Of a stretch of DNA of 64,000 nt, positions 26,176-34,864 are shown piece after piece. The position numbers and the translations under genes are program-made. The notes beneath the pieces are model-generated. The model was not told the DNA's origin. It saw only the letters and a program-made list of their open reading frames with translations, and ran no database searches. Within the stretch, counting starts at the first letter, position 1. The number at the start of each line of letters is the position of its first letter. The DNA is from Candidatus Babeliales bacterium (lineage in GTDB: Bacteria; Babelota; Babeliae; Babelales; Chromulinivoraceae): NCBI GenBank assembly GCA_018062405.1, contig JAGOSF010000003.1, positions 62,001-126,000 on the forward strand. The letters run 5' to 3'.

Positions 26176-26462
26176 AATTGCGTATCTTCCAGTTCGATTA
26201 ATGACGAATAATAGTTACTATGTAATTTATTTTCTTCAGGAGTTGATTGCAATTTCACAGGTACTGTTTTCAATCGTTCCTGAACGGCATCTAATTCCAT
26301 TAATGGTGCATACAAGTTATTTTTAAACTTATCTTTTTCAGAAATCTCCCTCTTTTCTTCACAAAACTTACGATAAGATTTTTTAGGAAATTGAAATTCC
26401 TCAACTTGTTTTGCTCTTAATTCGATTGGTTCTATCTGCAATTCAATTGATTCTGCGTTCAA
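26172..26462 (-). pseudogene. In-frame continuation of the 26481 gene after a TGA
   Basis: 96 codons with no ATG at the front (a TTG at 26462 is the only near start) and no signal peptide. It is in the same frame as the gene upstream: that gene ends with TGA at 26481-26483, and six sense codons lie between. The segment SYRKFCEEKREISEK resembles EQKYCDEKQQTARF just before the stop. The simplest reading is one gene of about 296 codons split by a nonsense change; reinitiation at TTG is the alternative. Confidence 0.55.
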
Positions 26463-26480
26463 TCTATTTTTTTTAAATTG

Positions 26481-27062
26481 TCATCTCTGCTGTCTTAATT
26501 TGGTTAATTCTTGCGATCTTTGAATTTTCAATGCAATAAATCTTGCTGTCTGCTGCTTTTCATCACAATATTTCTGTTCTTTTATCTGTTTTCTTGGCAA
26601 AACTGATAATAAATCTTTATAATCTAGAAACTTATTCTTTAAAACAAGACGGGCTTTGTATTCATTTAATAATCGCTCGGTCTCCCACTTATCCTTCCAA
26701 CTAACTACACCAGTACGTTTGTCCAATTGAGATTGAAGGTGTTCTATCATTGATTCATAATCATCAACTGAAGAAAAATAAGGTTTTGATTGATAATGAC
26801 CACGAAACCAATGAAGATCATCGTTTATTTTTCTTATTTTTTGTATAAGGTCTGACCGCACTGTTCGCCGTTCTAGTCCTGTTAAAGCTAAAGGATATCT
26901 TTCAATCAGATCCAATCGTTGATCTTCAGTTAGTTGACTCAATGATATATATTTTTTGAATTTTTCTTGTACCTGTCGATCATCAGACAAATTTTTCATC
27001 CCATCAATGCTAACACAACTCATCACCATTACAAATGCAACTAAAATTTGTAATCTTTTCAT
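26481..27062 (-). CDS. Secreted helical protein, possibly truncated by a stop
   Basis: 193 residues with signal peptide MKRLQILVAFVMVMSCVSIDG and a Lys/Arg/Gln-rich helical mature part, probably coiled coil. It starts 3 bases after the end of the gene at 27066, so it is co-transcribed. The frame continues past its TGA for another 102 codons (see 26172), which suggests the original protein was longer. No family recognised. Confidence 0.65.
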   Translation of the reverse strand: MKRLQILVAFVMVMSCVSIDGMKNLSDDRQVQEKFKKYISLSQLTEDQRLDLIERYPLALTGLERRTVRSDLIQKIRKINDDLHWFRGHYQSKPYFSSVDDYESMIEHLQSQLDKRTGVVSWKDKWETERLLNEYKARLVLKNKFLDYKDLLSVLPRKQIKEQKYCDEKQQTARFIALKIQRSQELTKLRQQR

Positions 27063-27065
27063 ATT

Positions 27066-27326
27066 TTAACAAACCTTATTTTCGTCGCACAAACTTAATA
27101 TTTTATTTCTACGTCTATCATCAAGGCTATCAGCTGCTTTTTTTGCTGCCCAAGCTTCAAGTCTCACTTGATCTCTCTTTTTCGTAAGTTCTTTCCTGTC
27201 AGCGTTATAAAGATCTTCTTGATTTGCAAGACAAACAGGATTATCTTTCTTTTCATGATGTACCCCAAGCTCACTTCCTGTAGATTTCATCAGGAAAATC
27301 AACCCCGCTAAAATGGTTAACTTCAT
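27066..27326 (-). CDS. Small secreted protein, first gene of a mini-operon
   Basis: 86 residues: leader MKLTILAGLIFLMKSTGS, then a charged helix with Cys in NPVCLAN, SLCDENK and the final VC. AAGGA lies about 7 bases before the ATG. It heads the run 27326 to 25702 in which genes touch or overlap. No known family. Confidence 0.6.
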   Translation of the reverse strand: MKLTILAGLIFLMKSTGSELGVHHEKKDNPVCLANQEDLYNADRKELTKKRDQVRLEAWAAKKAADSLDDRRRNKILSLCDENKVC

Positions 27327-27455
27327 ATGTATCCTTATTATAAATTGATTACAAAACAGTTACATTAAATTATATCCTAACCAAAAATAGTTGGCGAACT
27401 TTTCTGCATCGTGTAGATTTAAAAGCATCGTCAAAAACTAGACACAAGGATTGTT

Positions 27456-28760
27456 ATGAAAAACTCAAAATTGATTGCACTTGTACCTTTTGGTATATTT
27501 TTATCCACTTTCACACTGCTCAACATCATCTACAATCAAGCAACTGTTGTTCGTGACAATTTCCCTATTTTTGCAGCATTTGCAGCAATCATAGCTTCGT
27601 TTTTTACATTTCAAAACAATGAATCACTCAACGAAAAAGTTGGCGTATTTATTGAAGGCGCAACACAAAAGATTGTTATCCACATGTGTTTCATTTTTTA
27701 TTTGAGCACGGTGTTTACAACGATTTTACAAGAAACTGGCGGGATCCAAGCTGCTGTTAATTTGAGTTTATTATGCATCCCTGTCTGGTGTATTTTGCCT
27801 GGACTATTTATCGTCACTTCTTTATTTTCATTTACGGTCGGGACTTCAATGGGTGCAATTGCAGCGTTTATGCCGATTGCCGTCAGTATTGCAAGCCATC
27901 TAAGTTTAAACCCATCGCTCATGGCAGCAACGATCGTCTGTGGCGCAATGTTTGGTGATAACTTATCAATTTTATCAGATACAACGATAGCATCGGTTCA
28001 AATCACCAACGCAAATATGAAAGAAAAATTAATCTTAAACACAATAATTGCGGCTCCAGCTTTTTTATTATCTTTAATTTTACTGACCTATCAAAACTAT
28101 AATTTGACCAGTACAATAAAAACCATAGAATCTGCAACAATCACCTTGATTGATTTTATAAAAATTCTGCCGTATATCGCAACATTCTATCTTGCACTCA
28201 TTGGTCTTGATATTTTAATCGTTATGATGTTAGGAATTATCCTTGCGCTGAGCATTGGAATCAGCCTGCAAAGTTTAAGTTTTTTACCTGCAATCAATCT
28301 TCTTTTTGATGGTTTTTATGCAAGCAAAGGCATGGTCAATGTCTTTATTTTAGTTTTACTGCTCTCTGGACTATCGAAAATTATTAGTCATAACGGTGGT
28401 ATCGAATATGTAATCGAAAAACTTAAACATAAACTTTCTGGTGCTTATCATGGGAAAATTGCAATATTTTTACTCGTCAGCCTTATCAATATGACCATTG
28501 CAATTAACACGATTGCAATTTTAATCACTGGATCTGTTGCAAGTAAAATTGGTGAAGAATATGGAATCGACAACTCAGAAACTGCGTGTATTTTAGATAT
28601 TGGATCATGCGTATCACAAGGCATTTTACCTTATGCCCCGCAAATGCTCTTAGCTGCATCGATGGCTCATGTCTCTGCAATATCACTGTTGCCGTATCTT
28701 TATTATCAATATTTTTTAGCAATTTCATTGCTGATCTTTATGACCTGTAAAAAGAAATAA
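27456..28760 (+). CDS. NhaC-family Na+/H+ antiporter-like transporter
   Basis: A polytopic protein of about 11 membrane segments. The blocks VTSLFSFTVGTSMGAIAAFMPIAVSIA and AATIVCGAMFGDNLSILSDTTIAS match the NhaC hallmark (GTSWGT... and GAxFGDxxSPLSDTT), and a second inverted half ends with DIGSCVSQGILPYAPQML. NhaC proteins exchange Na+ (or amino acids or malate/lactate in subgroups) for H+. At 434 residues it is slightly short of the usual 450-480. AAGGA is well placed before the ATG. It stands alone on the plus strand. Confidence 0.85.
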   Translation: MKNSKLIALVPFGIFLSTFTLLNIIYNQATVVRDNFPIFAAFAAIIASFFTFQNNESLNEKVGVFIEGATQKIVIHMCFIFYLSTVFTTILQETGGIQAAVNLSLLCIPVWCILPGLFIVTSLFSFTVGTSMGAIAAFMPIAVSIASHLSLNPSLMAATIVCGAMFGDNLSILSDTTIASVQITNANMKEKLILNTIIAAPAFLLSLILLTYQNYNLTSTIKTIESATITLIDFIKILPYIATFYLALIGLDILIVMMLGIILALSIGISLQSLSFLPAINLLFDGFYASKGMVNVFILVLLLSGLSKIISHNGGIEYVIEKLKHKLSGAYHGKIAIFLLVSLINMTIAINTIAILITGSVASKIGEEYGIDNSETACILDIGSCVSQGILPYAPQMLLAASMAHVSAISLLPYLYYQYFLAISLLIFMTCKKK

Positions 28761-28762
28761 AA

Positions 28763-29341
28763 CTATTTATTCTTCATCCATTCAACAAAACCTTGATGAG
28801 CGTAAGGGTTATAGCTTGAAACTAAAGATTCCCCCCCCGATAAAGACTGATAGACAGATATATCAAAACCAGATCTAAATTGAACCGAAAACGCTTGAAC
28901 GGCACCCGAAACATGACAAACAGCTGCTTTATGACTTAAAATTTCTTCTTCTTGGATATTTACATTTAATGCAATAAGCTTTGTAATAATAGCAGCTCGA
29001 ACTCTCTCATATTCTGTTGTATTCATTGCTCTTTGTTGATGATCATATTGTTTTAATGTTTTTTGATAATCAAATCGAGATGCTGAAAGTTCTTCATACA
29101 AAGGTCTCATTGCTTCATTGCATCCAATCATATTATCTTTCCTATTATATTCTTTATAATTTTCTTTATGAAATTTTTCAACTGCTCGTTTCTTAACCCA
29201 ATAATCATATTGTTTAGCTTTAACTTCTTGATCAGTCACAAGTTGAGATTCATCATCAATTGTATCATCTCTGTCCATTGCACCAATACCATAAACTGAA
29301 AAAATTATAAAAGTTATTACACTCATTTTTATGATTTTCAT
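28763..29341 (-). CDS. Small secreted protein, unknown function
   Basis: 192 residues with a signal peptide (KIIKMSVITFIIFSVYGIGAM) and a helical, charged mature part (KQYDYWVKKRAVEKFHKENYKEYNRK) ending in SVYQSLSGGESLVSSYNPYAHQGFVEW. AAAGG lies before the ATG. It converges with the NhaC-like gene, 2 bases apart. The general build is like the other small exported proteins of the region, without clear homology to them. Confidence 0.65.
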   Translation of the reverse strand: MKIIKMSVITFIIFSVYGIGAMDRDDTIDDESQLVTDQEVKAKQYDYWVKKRAVEKFHKENYKEYNRKDNMIGCNEAMRPLYEELSASRFDYQKTLKQYDHQQRAMNTTEYERVRAAIITKLIALNVNIQEEEILSHKAAVCHVSGAVQAFSVQFRSGFDISVYQSLSGGESLVSSYNPYAHQGFVEWMKNK

Positions 29342-29405
29342 ACACAGCCTTTTTATCTATTAAAATATAAAATTATGATACACAAAGGATAACAATCCTG
29401 TATTA

Positions 29406-29607
29406 GGTTCTGTTGAGTTTTTAAAATAAATAAAAAACAATAGTAAAAACATCCTACATTTTTTACAAAAACTCCGGAAGACAAGACCCCGTCGGGGGTG
29501 AATCACTAGAATTTTATAAAAAAGCGGATAGTGGCAGCCGCCACCACGGTCGCCAAAGCGTAGCGTAGGCAGTAATTTAAAGGTTAACTACAAAACTCAA
29601 CAGAACC
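29406..29607. mobile_element. MITE-like element with 16-18 bp terminal inverted repeats
   Basis: GGTTCTGTTGAGTTTT at the left end and AAAACTCAACAGAACC at the right end are perfect inverted repeats, flanked on both sides by TA, which extends the match to 18 bp and fits a TA target duplication. The ~200-bp element has no transposase. Its inside is richer in G+C than its surroundings and holds small hairpins (GTGGCAGCCGCCAC, CCCCGTCGGGG). A non-autonomous transposon (MITE) or solo remnant of an insertion sequence is the best reading. It lies 130 bases upstream of the ATP/ADP translocase. Confidence 0.75.
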
Positions 29608-29737
29608 TACCACAATAAATAAAAGAATTACAATCAAAATAATCTATACGAAATCAAAAAATTATTATAAAATGTTTTGTGGTCTTTATTGTAGTATATT
29701 TGTAATTTATTGTTTAACCCTTATGTAAGGTAAATGT

Positions 29738-31111
29738 ATGATTAGTTCCGTCGTTCGTTTTTTCTATCCCGATATTAAAAAAGAAGAAGTTTTAAAATTT
29801 GGCCTTTTCGCCTTAGTTTTATTCTTCATTTTAGGCTCTTACTGGGCTTTACGTCTTTTAAAAGATTCTTTAGTATATAAAATTGCTTTCCCTGAATCTT
29901 TAGGTTGGGCAAAAGGTTATGGAAAAGATTTAGTTCCTACCCTAAAAATGGTTACTCCGTTTGTTGTAGCGAGCGTTGTTGTTCTTTACACAAAATTACT
30001 TGATATGATGGAAAAACATAAATTATTCTATGTTTTCTGTTCTTTCTATGCATTCTTATTTTCATTAACAGCAATTGCATTATTTGTGCTTAAAACAGCT
30101 GGACCAGAATATATTGGCGCATACCCACTTGCTGCACTTGGCGTTGCTGTATATTTTGCTACAGAAAGTTTTGGTTCTTTAGTTATTGCCCTTTTCTGGT
30201 CTTTTGCAATTAGTTGCAATAAAACAGATGAAGCAAAACGTGCTTTCCCTTTCATGATTGCACTTGCACAAATTGGTACTATTGGTGGTTCATCTCTTTT
30301 AATTTTTGGTATGCCAAACTGGGGAATTTATACTCTTTGCACAATCACAACAGTTCTTGTTATGGTTATGATCAATCGTATTGTTACCTTAATTCCAGCA
30401 TCACAATTAGTAAGTGATAAAGTAGAAAAAAAACAAAAACCTGACATTTCAGCTGGTATTCGTCTTTTATTCACTCAACCTTATCTTTTAGGTGTATTCA
30501 TTGTTTCAACATTCTATGAAATCGTTAAAACAATTGTAGACTTCCAAATGAAATCTCAGGCTTCATTATTACCTGGTATGGATTTCGAAGTTTTCCTTGG
30601 TTGGTTTGGTTTCTGGACAAACATGACAGCTTTCTTAATGGCATTGTTTGGAACAAGCTACATTATGAAAAAGTATGGTCTTAAATTCTGTATTATCATC
30701 TACCCAGTTATTTTTGCTGGTGCAATGATTGCATTATATGCATACTACATGACTAGCCCATCTCCAGAAAATTTATGCTGGGCAACATTTGGCGTTATGA
30801 TGTTAGTAACTGCATTATCATATGCTGTAAACAACCCAACAAAAGATATGATGTACATACCAACAAGCAATGATGCTAAATTCAAAGTAAAAGGTATTAC
30901 TGATACTGTTGGATCACGTGGTTCTAAAGCTGCTGGTTCTGCAATCAATAATTCATTAAACGTTGGAGCTACTCAAGCATTAAAAGTTGCAAATCTTGTA
31001 GCTTTTGGGACTTTAATTGGTCTTGGCTTTATTGCTATTTGGTTAGTTGCTGCTGTTTATGTTGGTAACAAAAATGCTCAATTAGTTCGCGATAATGAAA
31101 TTATCGAGTAA
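29738..31111 (+). CDS. ATP/ADP translocase (Tlc/NTT family), copy 1
   Basis: Nucleotide transporter of the Tlc family, used by rickettsiae, chlamydiae and other intracellular bacteria to exchange ADP for host ATP. Twelve hydrophobic segments are expected in 457 residues. Hallmarks: FYPDIKKEEVLKFGLFALVLFF, the RLLKDSLVYKIAFPESLGWAKGYGKDLVP block after helix 1, KTDEAKRAFPFM and NNPTKDMMYIPTSNDAKFKVKGITDT near the end. The last is a very conserved NTT region. AAGG stands before the ATG. Which nucleotide it carries cannot be told from the sequence. Confidence 0.93.
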   Translation: MISSVVRFFYPDIKKEEVLKFGLFALVLFFILGSYWALRLLKDSLVYKIAFPESLGWAKGYGKDLVPTLKMVTPFVVASVVVLYTKLLDMMEKHKLFYVFCSFYAFLFSLTAIALFVLKTAGPEYIGAYPLAALGVAVYFATESFGSLVIALFWSFAISCNKTDEAKRAFPFMIALAQIGTIGGSSLLIFGMPNWGIYTLCTITTVLVMVMINRIVTLIPASQLVSDKVEKKQKPDISAGIRLLFTQPYLLGVFIVSTFYEIVKTIVDFQMKSQASLLPGMDFEVFLGWFGFWTNMTAFLMALFGTSYIMKKYGLKFCIIIYPVIFAGAMIALYAYYMTSPSPENLCWATFGVMMLVTALSYAVNNPTKDMMYIPTSNDAKFKVKGITDTVGSRGSKAAGSAINNSLNVGATQALKVANLVAFGTLIGLGFIAIWLVAAVYVGNKNAQLVRDNEIIE

Positions 31112-31133
31112 TTGATACTTTTGTATTGAAATT

Positions 31134-31162
31134 AAAAAGGTGGGCTTACGCCCACCTTTTTT
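31134..31162 (+). terminator. Terminator after translocase copy 1
   Basis: Stem AAAAAGGTGGGC / GCCCACCTTTTTT with a 4-base loop and T run; separates the two translocase genes. Confidence 0.88.
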
Positions 31163-31282
31163 CATGCCCTAAATTTTGCACATTCGATCTTTATGACAGA
31201 GCCTTGCAGTTCAACAAATTTCACCCTATACTTTTTATATTCTCTATCATGTCAAGCCTTCTCAGTATCCTAAGGAATCTGT

Positions 31283-32656
31283 ATGTTTTACAGTCTCATT
31301 CATTTTTTTTATCCAGATATCAAAAAAAATGAATATCTTAAATTCAGTTTACTTGGACTTACTCTTTTTTTAATTTTAGAAACTTATTGGAGTTTGGTAA
31401 TTTTAAAAGAGTTCATGATTTATAAAGTTGCTTTTCCAACAGAACTTGGCTGGAGAATTGGTTATGGAAGAGAAATTATTCCATGGCTTAAATCTTTATC
31501 ACCCTGCGTTATTATTATTGCAGTCTCTATGTATACTCGATTCATCGACATTTTCGAAAAACATAAACTTTTTTATATTTTTTGCGCTTTTTTTGCACTA
31601 TTTTTTTCGATTATCACCTCCATGCTAATCATCAACGATTTTTATGGACCACACATGATTGGGGCTATTCCTTTAGCTGGTGTCGGAATTGCAAGTTATC
31701 TAGTTTCTGAATGTTTTGGATCATTACTGACAGTTTTGTTTTGGTCCTTTACGATAAGTAGTACAAAAATAGATGAAGCTAAAAGAGGCTTTCCGTTTAT
31801 TGTAACGATCGCTCAACTTGGTCCAATTACAGGAGCATCGCTTCTTTTAATTCCAAATCTTCCTGAATGGCCAATTTATTTGGGTTGCGTGATCAGTATA
31901 TTGATTATTGCTTTGGTTATTCATATTCTTATCACCACAATTCCTGCAAGCCAACTCAGTAATGATATCTTAGAAAAAAAACAAAAGCCTGATTTTTTTG
32001 CTGGAATTCGACTCCTTGTTACGCAGCCCTATTTATTTGGAGTTTTTATTGTTTCAACTTTTTATGAAATAGCAAAAACGATTGTTGAATATCAGATGAC
32101 CTCACAAGCTGATATCATTGGCATCAATTTTAAATGGTTCATGAGTTGCTTTGCTATGAGCGTCAACGGGCTTTCTTTTTTTATTGGTTTACTTGGAGCT
32201 GGCTATATTTTCAGAAAATATAGCTTACAAATTTGTTTAATTATTTACCCAATCATTTTCTGTATAGCTCTTATCTTTTTATATTTCTATTATCAAAGCA
32301 ATCCAAGACCAGAAGACTTATTATGGGCAACCTTTTTTGTCATGATTATAACAACTGCAATTGGGTATGCCATCAATAAACCAACTCGAGAAATGATGTA
32401 TATTCCCACGAGTAAAGATGCTCAATTTAAAACGAAAGGAATATCAGAAACGATTGGAACTCGTTTAACAAAAGCAACTGGGATGCAAATTGGCGGAGCT
32501 TTAAATGTTCATGGACAACCTGCAATAACAATTTCAAATTTGATGACCTATGGAACCATAATTTGCTTTGGAGTTATTGGCATTTGGCTGAGCACAGCTT
32601 TATATGTTGGTAAAAAAAATAAACAATTACACCTCAATAAAAAAATAATAGAATAG
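31283..32656 (+). CDS. ATP/ADP translocase (Tlc/NTT family), copy 2
   Basis: Tandem paralogue of the gene at 29738 with exactly the same length (457 residues) and parallel motifs: FFYPDIKKNEYLKFSLLGLTLF, LKEFMIYKVAFPTELGWRIGYGREIIP, KIDEAKRGFPFI, NKPTREMMYIPTSKDAQFKTKGIS. Several motif residues differ (RLLKDSL becomes VILKEFM), so substrate or direction may differ. It has its own AAGGA site and lies after a terminator, so it is probably expressed separately. A weak hairpin at 32697-32722 follows. Confidence 0.93.
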   Translation: MFYSLIHFFYPDIKKNEYLKFSLLGLTLFLILETYWSLVILKEFMIYKVAFPTELGWRIGYGREIIPWLKSLSPCVIIIAVSMYTRFIDIFEKHKLFYIFCAFFALFFSIITSMLIINDFYGPHMIGAIPLAGVGIASYLVSECFGSLLTVLFWSFTISSTKIDEAKRGFPFIVTIAQLGPITGASLLLIPNLPEWPIYLGCVISILIIALVIHILITTIPASQLSNDILEKKQKPDFFAGIRLLVTQPYLFGVFIVSTFYEIAKTIVEYQMTSQADIIGINFKWFMSCFAMSVNGLSFFIGLLGAGYIFRKYSLQICLIIYPIIFCIALIFLYFYYQSNPRPEDLLWATFFVMIITTAIGYAINKPTREMMYIPTSKDAQFKTKGISETIGTRLTKATGMQIGGALNVHGQPAITISNLMTYGTIICFGVIGIWLSTALYVGKKNKQLHLNKKIIE

Positions 32657-32696
32657 AAGAAAAATAATAAAAAATATCTAAATATAAGAAGAATAT

Positions 32697-32722
32697 AAAA
32701 TCAACTAAGAAAATAGTTGTTT
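32697..32722 (+). terminator. Possible weak terminator after translocase copy 2
   Basis: Hairpin with CAACTA / TAGTTG core and A and T runs outside (AAAATCAACTA ... TAGTTGTTTT). Short and A/T-rich, so tentative. Confidence 0.4.
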
Positions 32723-32801
32723 TCAAGCCAAAAATTCAATAGAGTTATCACAAAAAGAATGTAATCGTTGATTCAGTAAATTTTTATAAAAAAGGAAAAA
32801 A

Positions 32802-33746
32802 ATGAAACAATCAAAAATAATAACCTTCATAGCTCTATTAAGCTTAGTAAACTCTCACATTGAAACCTTTGATGCTGAATATATAGCACCGCTACAAGAA
32901 CAATCTTTCTTAGATCAATTTCAAACTTTAGCTGCTGGCGGCATCGCGCAAATTACAGTAGCTCAAATTCCTACGATTTCAACATCAGTCATACCGTTTA
33001 TCACCAATGATCAAATAACTCAATTTATAGTGGCTCAAATTAAAGTATTTACCATCAATCAAATTGCAGCTTTTACTCCTGGACAAATATCAGCTTTTAC
33101 CGTTCCAAATAGTCAAAACTCTGCTATCATTAACCAAATTGGAGCTTTTACAGATAATCAAATTCAAACTTTAAAAAATAACCAAGTTCAAGGATTAACA
33201 GCTGATCAACTTCTGATTATATTTGATCGTTTATCACTTGATCAAATTAAAGCTTTGACCGTAAATCAAATACAAACTTTACCGATAGATCAACTTACCA
33301 GCATGACAGAAGCTCAACTTGGTGCCTTTTCTCCTGAACAAATCGAATTCTTTACACCAAATCAACTTGCACTTATCATGACCGTAAAAACAAAAACTAT
33401 TCTTGAAAACCTTAGCCCAATACAAACATCAGGCATCTCTGCAGCTCAAATTAATGGAATGCTACCAAATCAACGTACACTTCTCTTTAATATGCTATCA
33501 ATCCAAACTAACAGCCAAAACCCTAATCGCGCAAATCAACTTGAAATTCTTTCTGGAATCGATACGATTACAAAGACAATAAAAAAACCTTCTGAAAATG
33601 AACCTCAATATGCTGGATCAACTCTAGATAAACAAACTGGTTTCTATGAAGTAAATAAACAAACTGGTCTAGCTGTATCAAATGACACAGCTACTAAAAA
33701 TTTAAATAAAGGTTTTTCTAAAAAAACTTGGAAACTAAAAAAATAA
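32802..33746 (+). CDS. Secreted short-repeat protein (QI/LT repeats)
   Basis: Leader MKQSKIITFIALLSLVNS is followed by about 15 units of 9-12 residues of the form xFTxxQIxx or xLTxxQLxx (VFTINQIAA, AFTPGQISA, ALTVNQIQT, LPIDQLTS, MTEAQLGA, FSPEQIEF, FTPNQLAL) over residues 40-190. The regular hydrophobic/Gln pattern suggests a solenoid. The C-terminal third is Asn/Lys/Thr-rich. Similar QI-ALT repeats occur in large bacterial surface proteins; no function is known to me. AAGGA site present. Confidence 0.7.
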   Translation: MKQSKIITFIALLSLVNSHIETFDAEYIAPLQEQSFLDQFQTLAAGGIAQITVAQIPTISTSVIPFITNDQITQFIVAQIKVFTINQIAAFTPGQISAFTVPNSQNSAIINQIGAFTDNQIQTLKNNQVQGLTADQLLIIFDRLSLDQIKALTVNQIQTLPIDQLTSMTEAQLGAFSPEQIEFFTPNQLALIMTVKTKTILENLSPIQTSGISAAQINGMLPNQRTLLFNMLSIQTNSQNPNRANQLEILSGIDTITKTIKKPSENEPQYAGSTLDKQTGFYEVNKQTGLAVSNDTATKNLNKGFSKKTWKLKK

Positions 33747-33776
33747 CTCCAAAAAACATTTTGAAAACTATCTGAT

Positions 33777-33804
33777 AAGAAGGGTTGCTTTTGCAACCCT
33801 TCTT
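33777..33804 (+). terminator. Terminator of the repeat-protein gene
   Basis: Perfect 12-bp stem AAGAAGGGTTGC / GCAACCCTTCTT with a TTTT loop, followed by a T-rich stretch. Confidence 0.85.
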
Positions 33805-34022
33805 TCTTGTCGAGAATCTCTCTAAGTTTTGTGAACAAATTTTTATAAATAAGTTTTACTCTTCATTTCACCACCACTTCAAGGTTTGTTATTTCATCAA
33901 ATATCAAAATCATTGATCTAGAGATCAATACAGCCAACAACCAACCCAAACCGTTGTTTTTCGAAATAAAAAACGATTATAATAATTCCAGATAGAAAAA
34001 ATAATTTTCATGGAAAAGTTAT

Positions 34023-34442
34023 ATGCTAAAAAAATTTATCATAATTTTATCTCTTCTTAGTTGCATAGCTGAAACCAAAACTATTTCAACTGCTGTTGCC
34101 AATACAATACAAGGAGCAAGCTCTTTACAAGGACCTGCAAGAGATTTAACACAACCGCAACTGTATAATCGGTCAACACTTCCTGTGAACGTTTATATGT
34201 ACACTGGGGCCGTAACTGTAAATGGATCTCGTTATACCATTGATGAAAACAGCCTTATTAATTCGATTGGCATAATTATTCCTGCAGGAGGAAGTATAAA
34301 TTGGTTACCAAATGTGCGATCTATTTCTGTTTTTTATGAATCTAAAGATCCAATTATAACGAATATACAACCAGGAAATTCATTTATTATTACTCCATCA
34401 GCTGACAAATGGACAGTAACTCAAAAAGTTAAAACCCCATAA
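34023..34442 (+). CDS. Small secreted beta protein, paralogue 1 of 3
   Basis: 139 residues: signal peptide MLKKFIIILSLLSCIAET, a Ser/Thr/Gln linker, then a beta-rich domain QLYNRSTLPVNVYMYTG...IIIPAGGSINWLPNVRSISVFYESKDP...FIITPSADKWTVTQKV. The same domain is encoded twice more immediately downstream. The build (N-S/P-V-x-V-Y-M-Y, then NW, then VYY) suggests a small beta sandwich. No named family; exported. Confidence 0.7.
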   Translation: MLKKFIIILSLLSCIAETKTISTAVANTIQGASSLQGPARDLTQPQLYNRSTLPVNVYMYTGAVTVNGSRYTIDENSLINSIGIIIPAGGSINWLPNVRSISVFYESKDPIITNIQPGNSFIITPSADKWTVTQKVKTP

Positions 34443-34454
34443 AAATAAAAAATT

Positions 34455-34850
34455 ATGAATATAAAAATAAAATTTTTTATGAAATATTTGATTTTATTCG
34501 GAATAATCAACACAGTCAATGCTACGACAGAAGCACCTCCTGTAGATTTTACCAAGCCACAACTCTACAATCATTCATCATTTCCAGTTGTCGTTTATAT
34601 GTACAGCAATCTACTTGCGGCAAATGGGTCGAGCAGAAGCGTTGATGAAAATAGCATATTAAACTCCAAAAATATGGGAATAACCATTCCTCCTGGAGCA
34701 AGTATTAATTGGATAGCAGGAGCAAGATCAGTAGAAGTTTATTATGCAGCAAAAGATCCTTCTATGGCAGACATCCAAGTAACTAATTCTTATATTATTA
34801 GACCTTCGGCTGATAAATGGACTATAACTAAAAAATTAACAACTCCTTAA
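34455..34850 (+). CDS. Small secreted beta protein, paralogue 2 of 3
   Basis: 131 residues with leader KFFMKYLILFGIINTVNA (the Met at 34479 is an alternative start). The domain QLYNHSSFPVVVYMYSN...ITIPPGASINWIAGARSVEVYYAAKDP...IIRPSADKWTITKKL matches paralogue 1 in order and spacing. It starts 12 bases after that gene ends, so the three are one transcript. Function unknown. Confidence 0.7.
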   Translation: MNIKIKFFMKYLILFGIINTVNATTEAPPVDFTKPQLYNHSSFPVVVYMYSNLLAANGSSRSVDENSILNSKNMGITIPPGASINWIAGARSVEVYYAAKDPSMADIQVTNSYIIRPSADKWTITKKLTTP

Positions 34851-34864
34851 ATTAAGGTAATTTT

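Noticed and set aside
26172-26483. UGA recoded as an amino acid
   Set aside because: Other genes in the window appear to use TGA as a normal stop (for example the toxin ending at 46271 and the ATGA-coupled bat genes), so a genome-wide recoding is unlikely.
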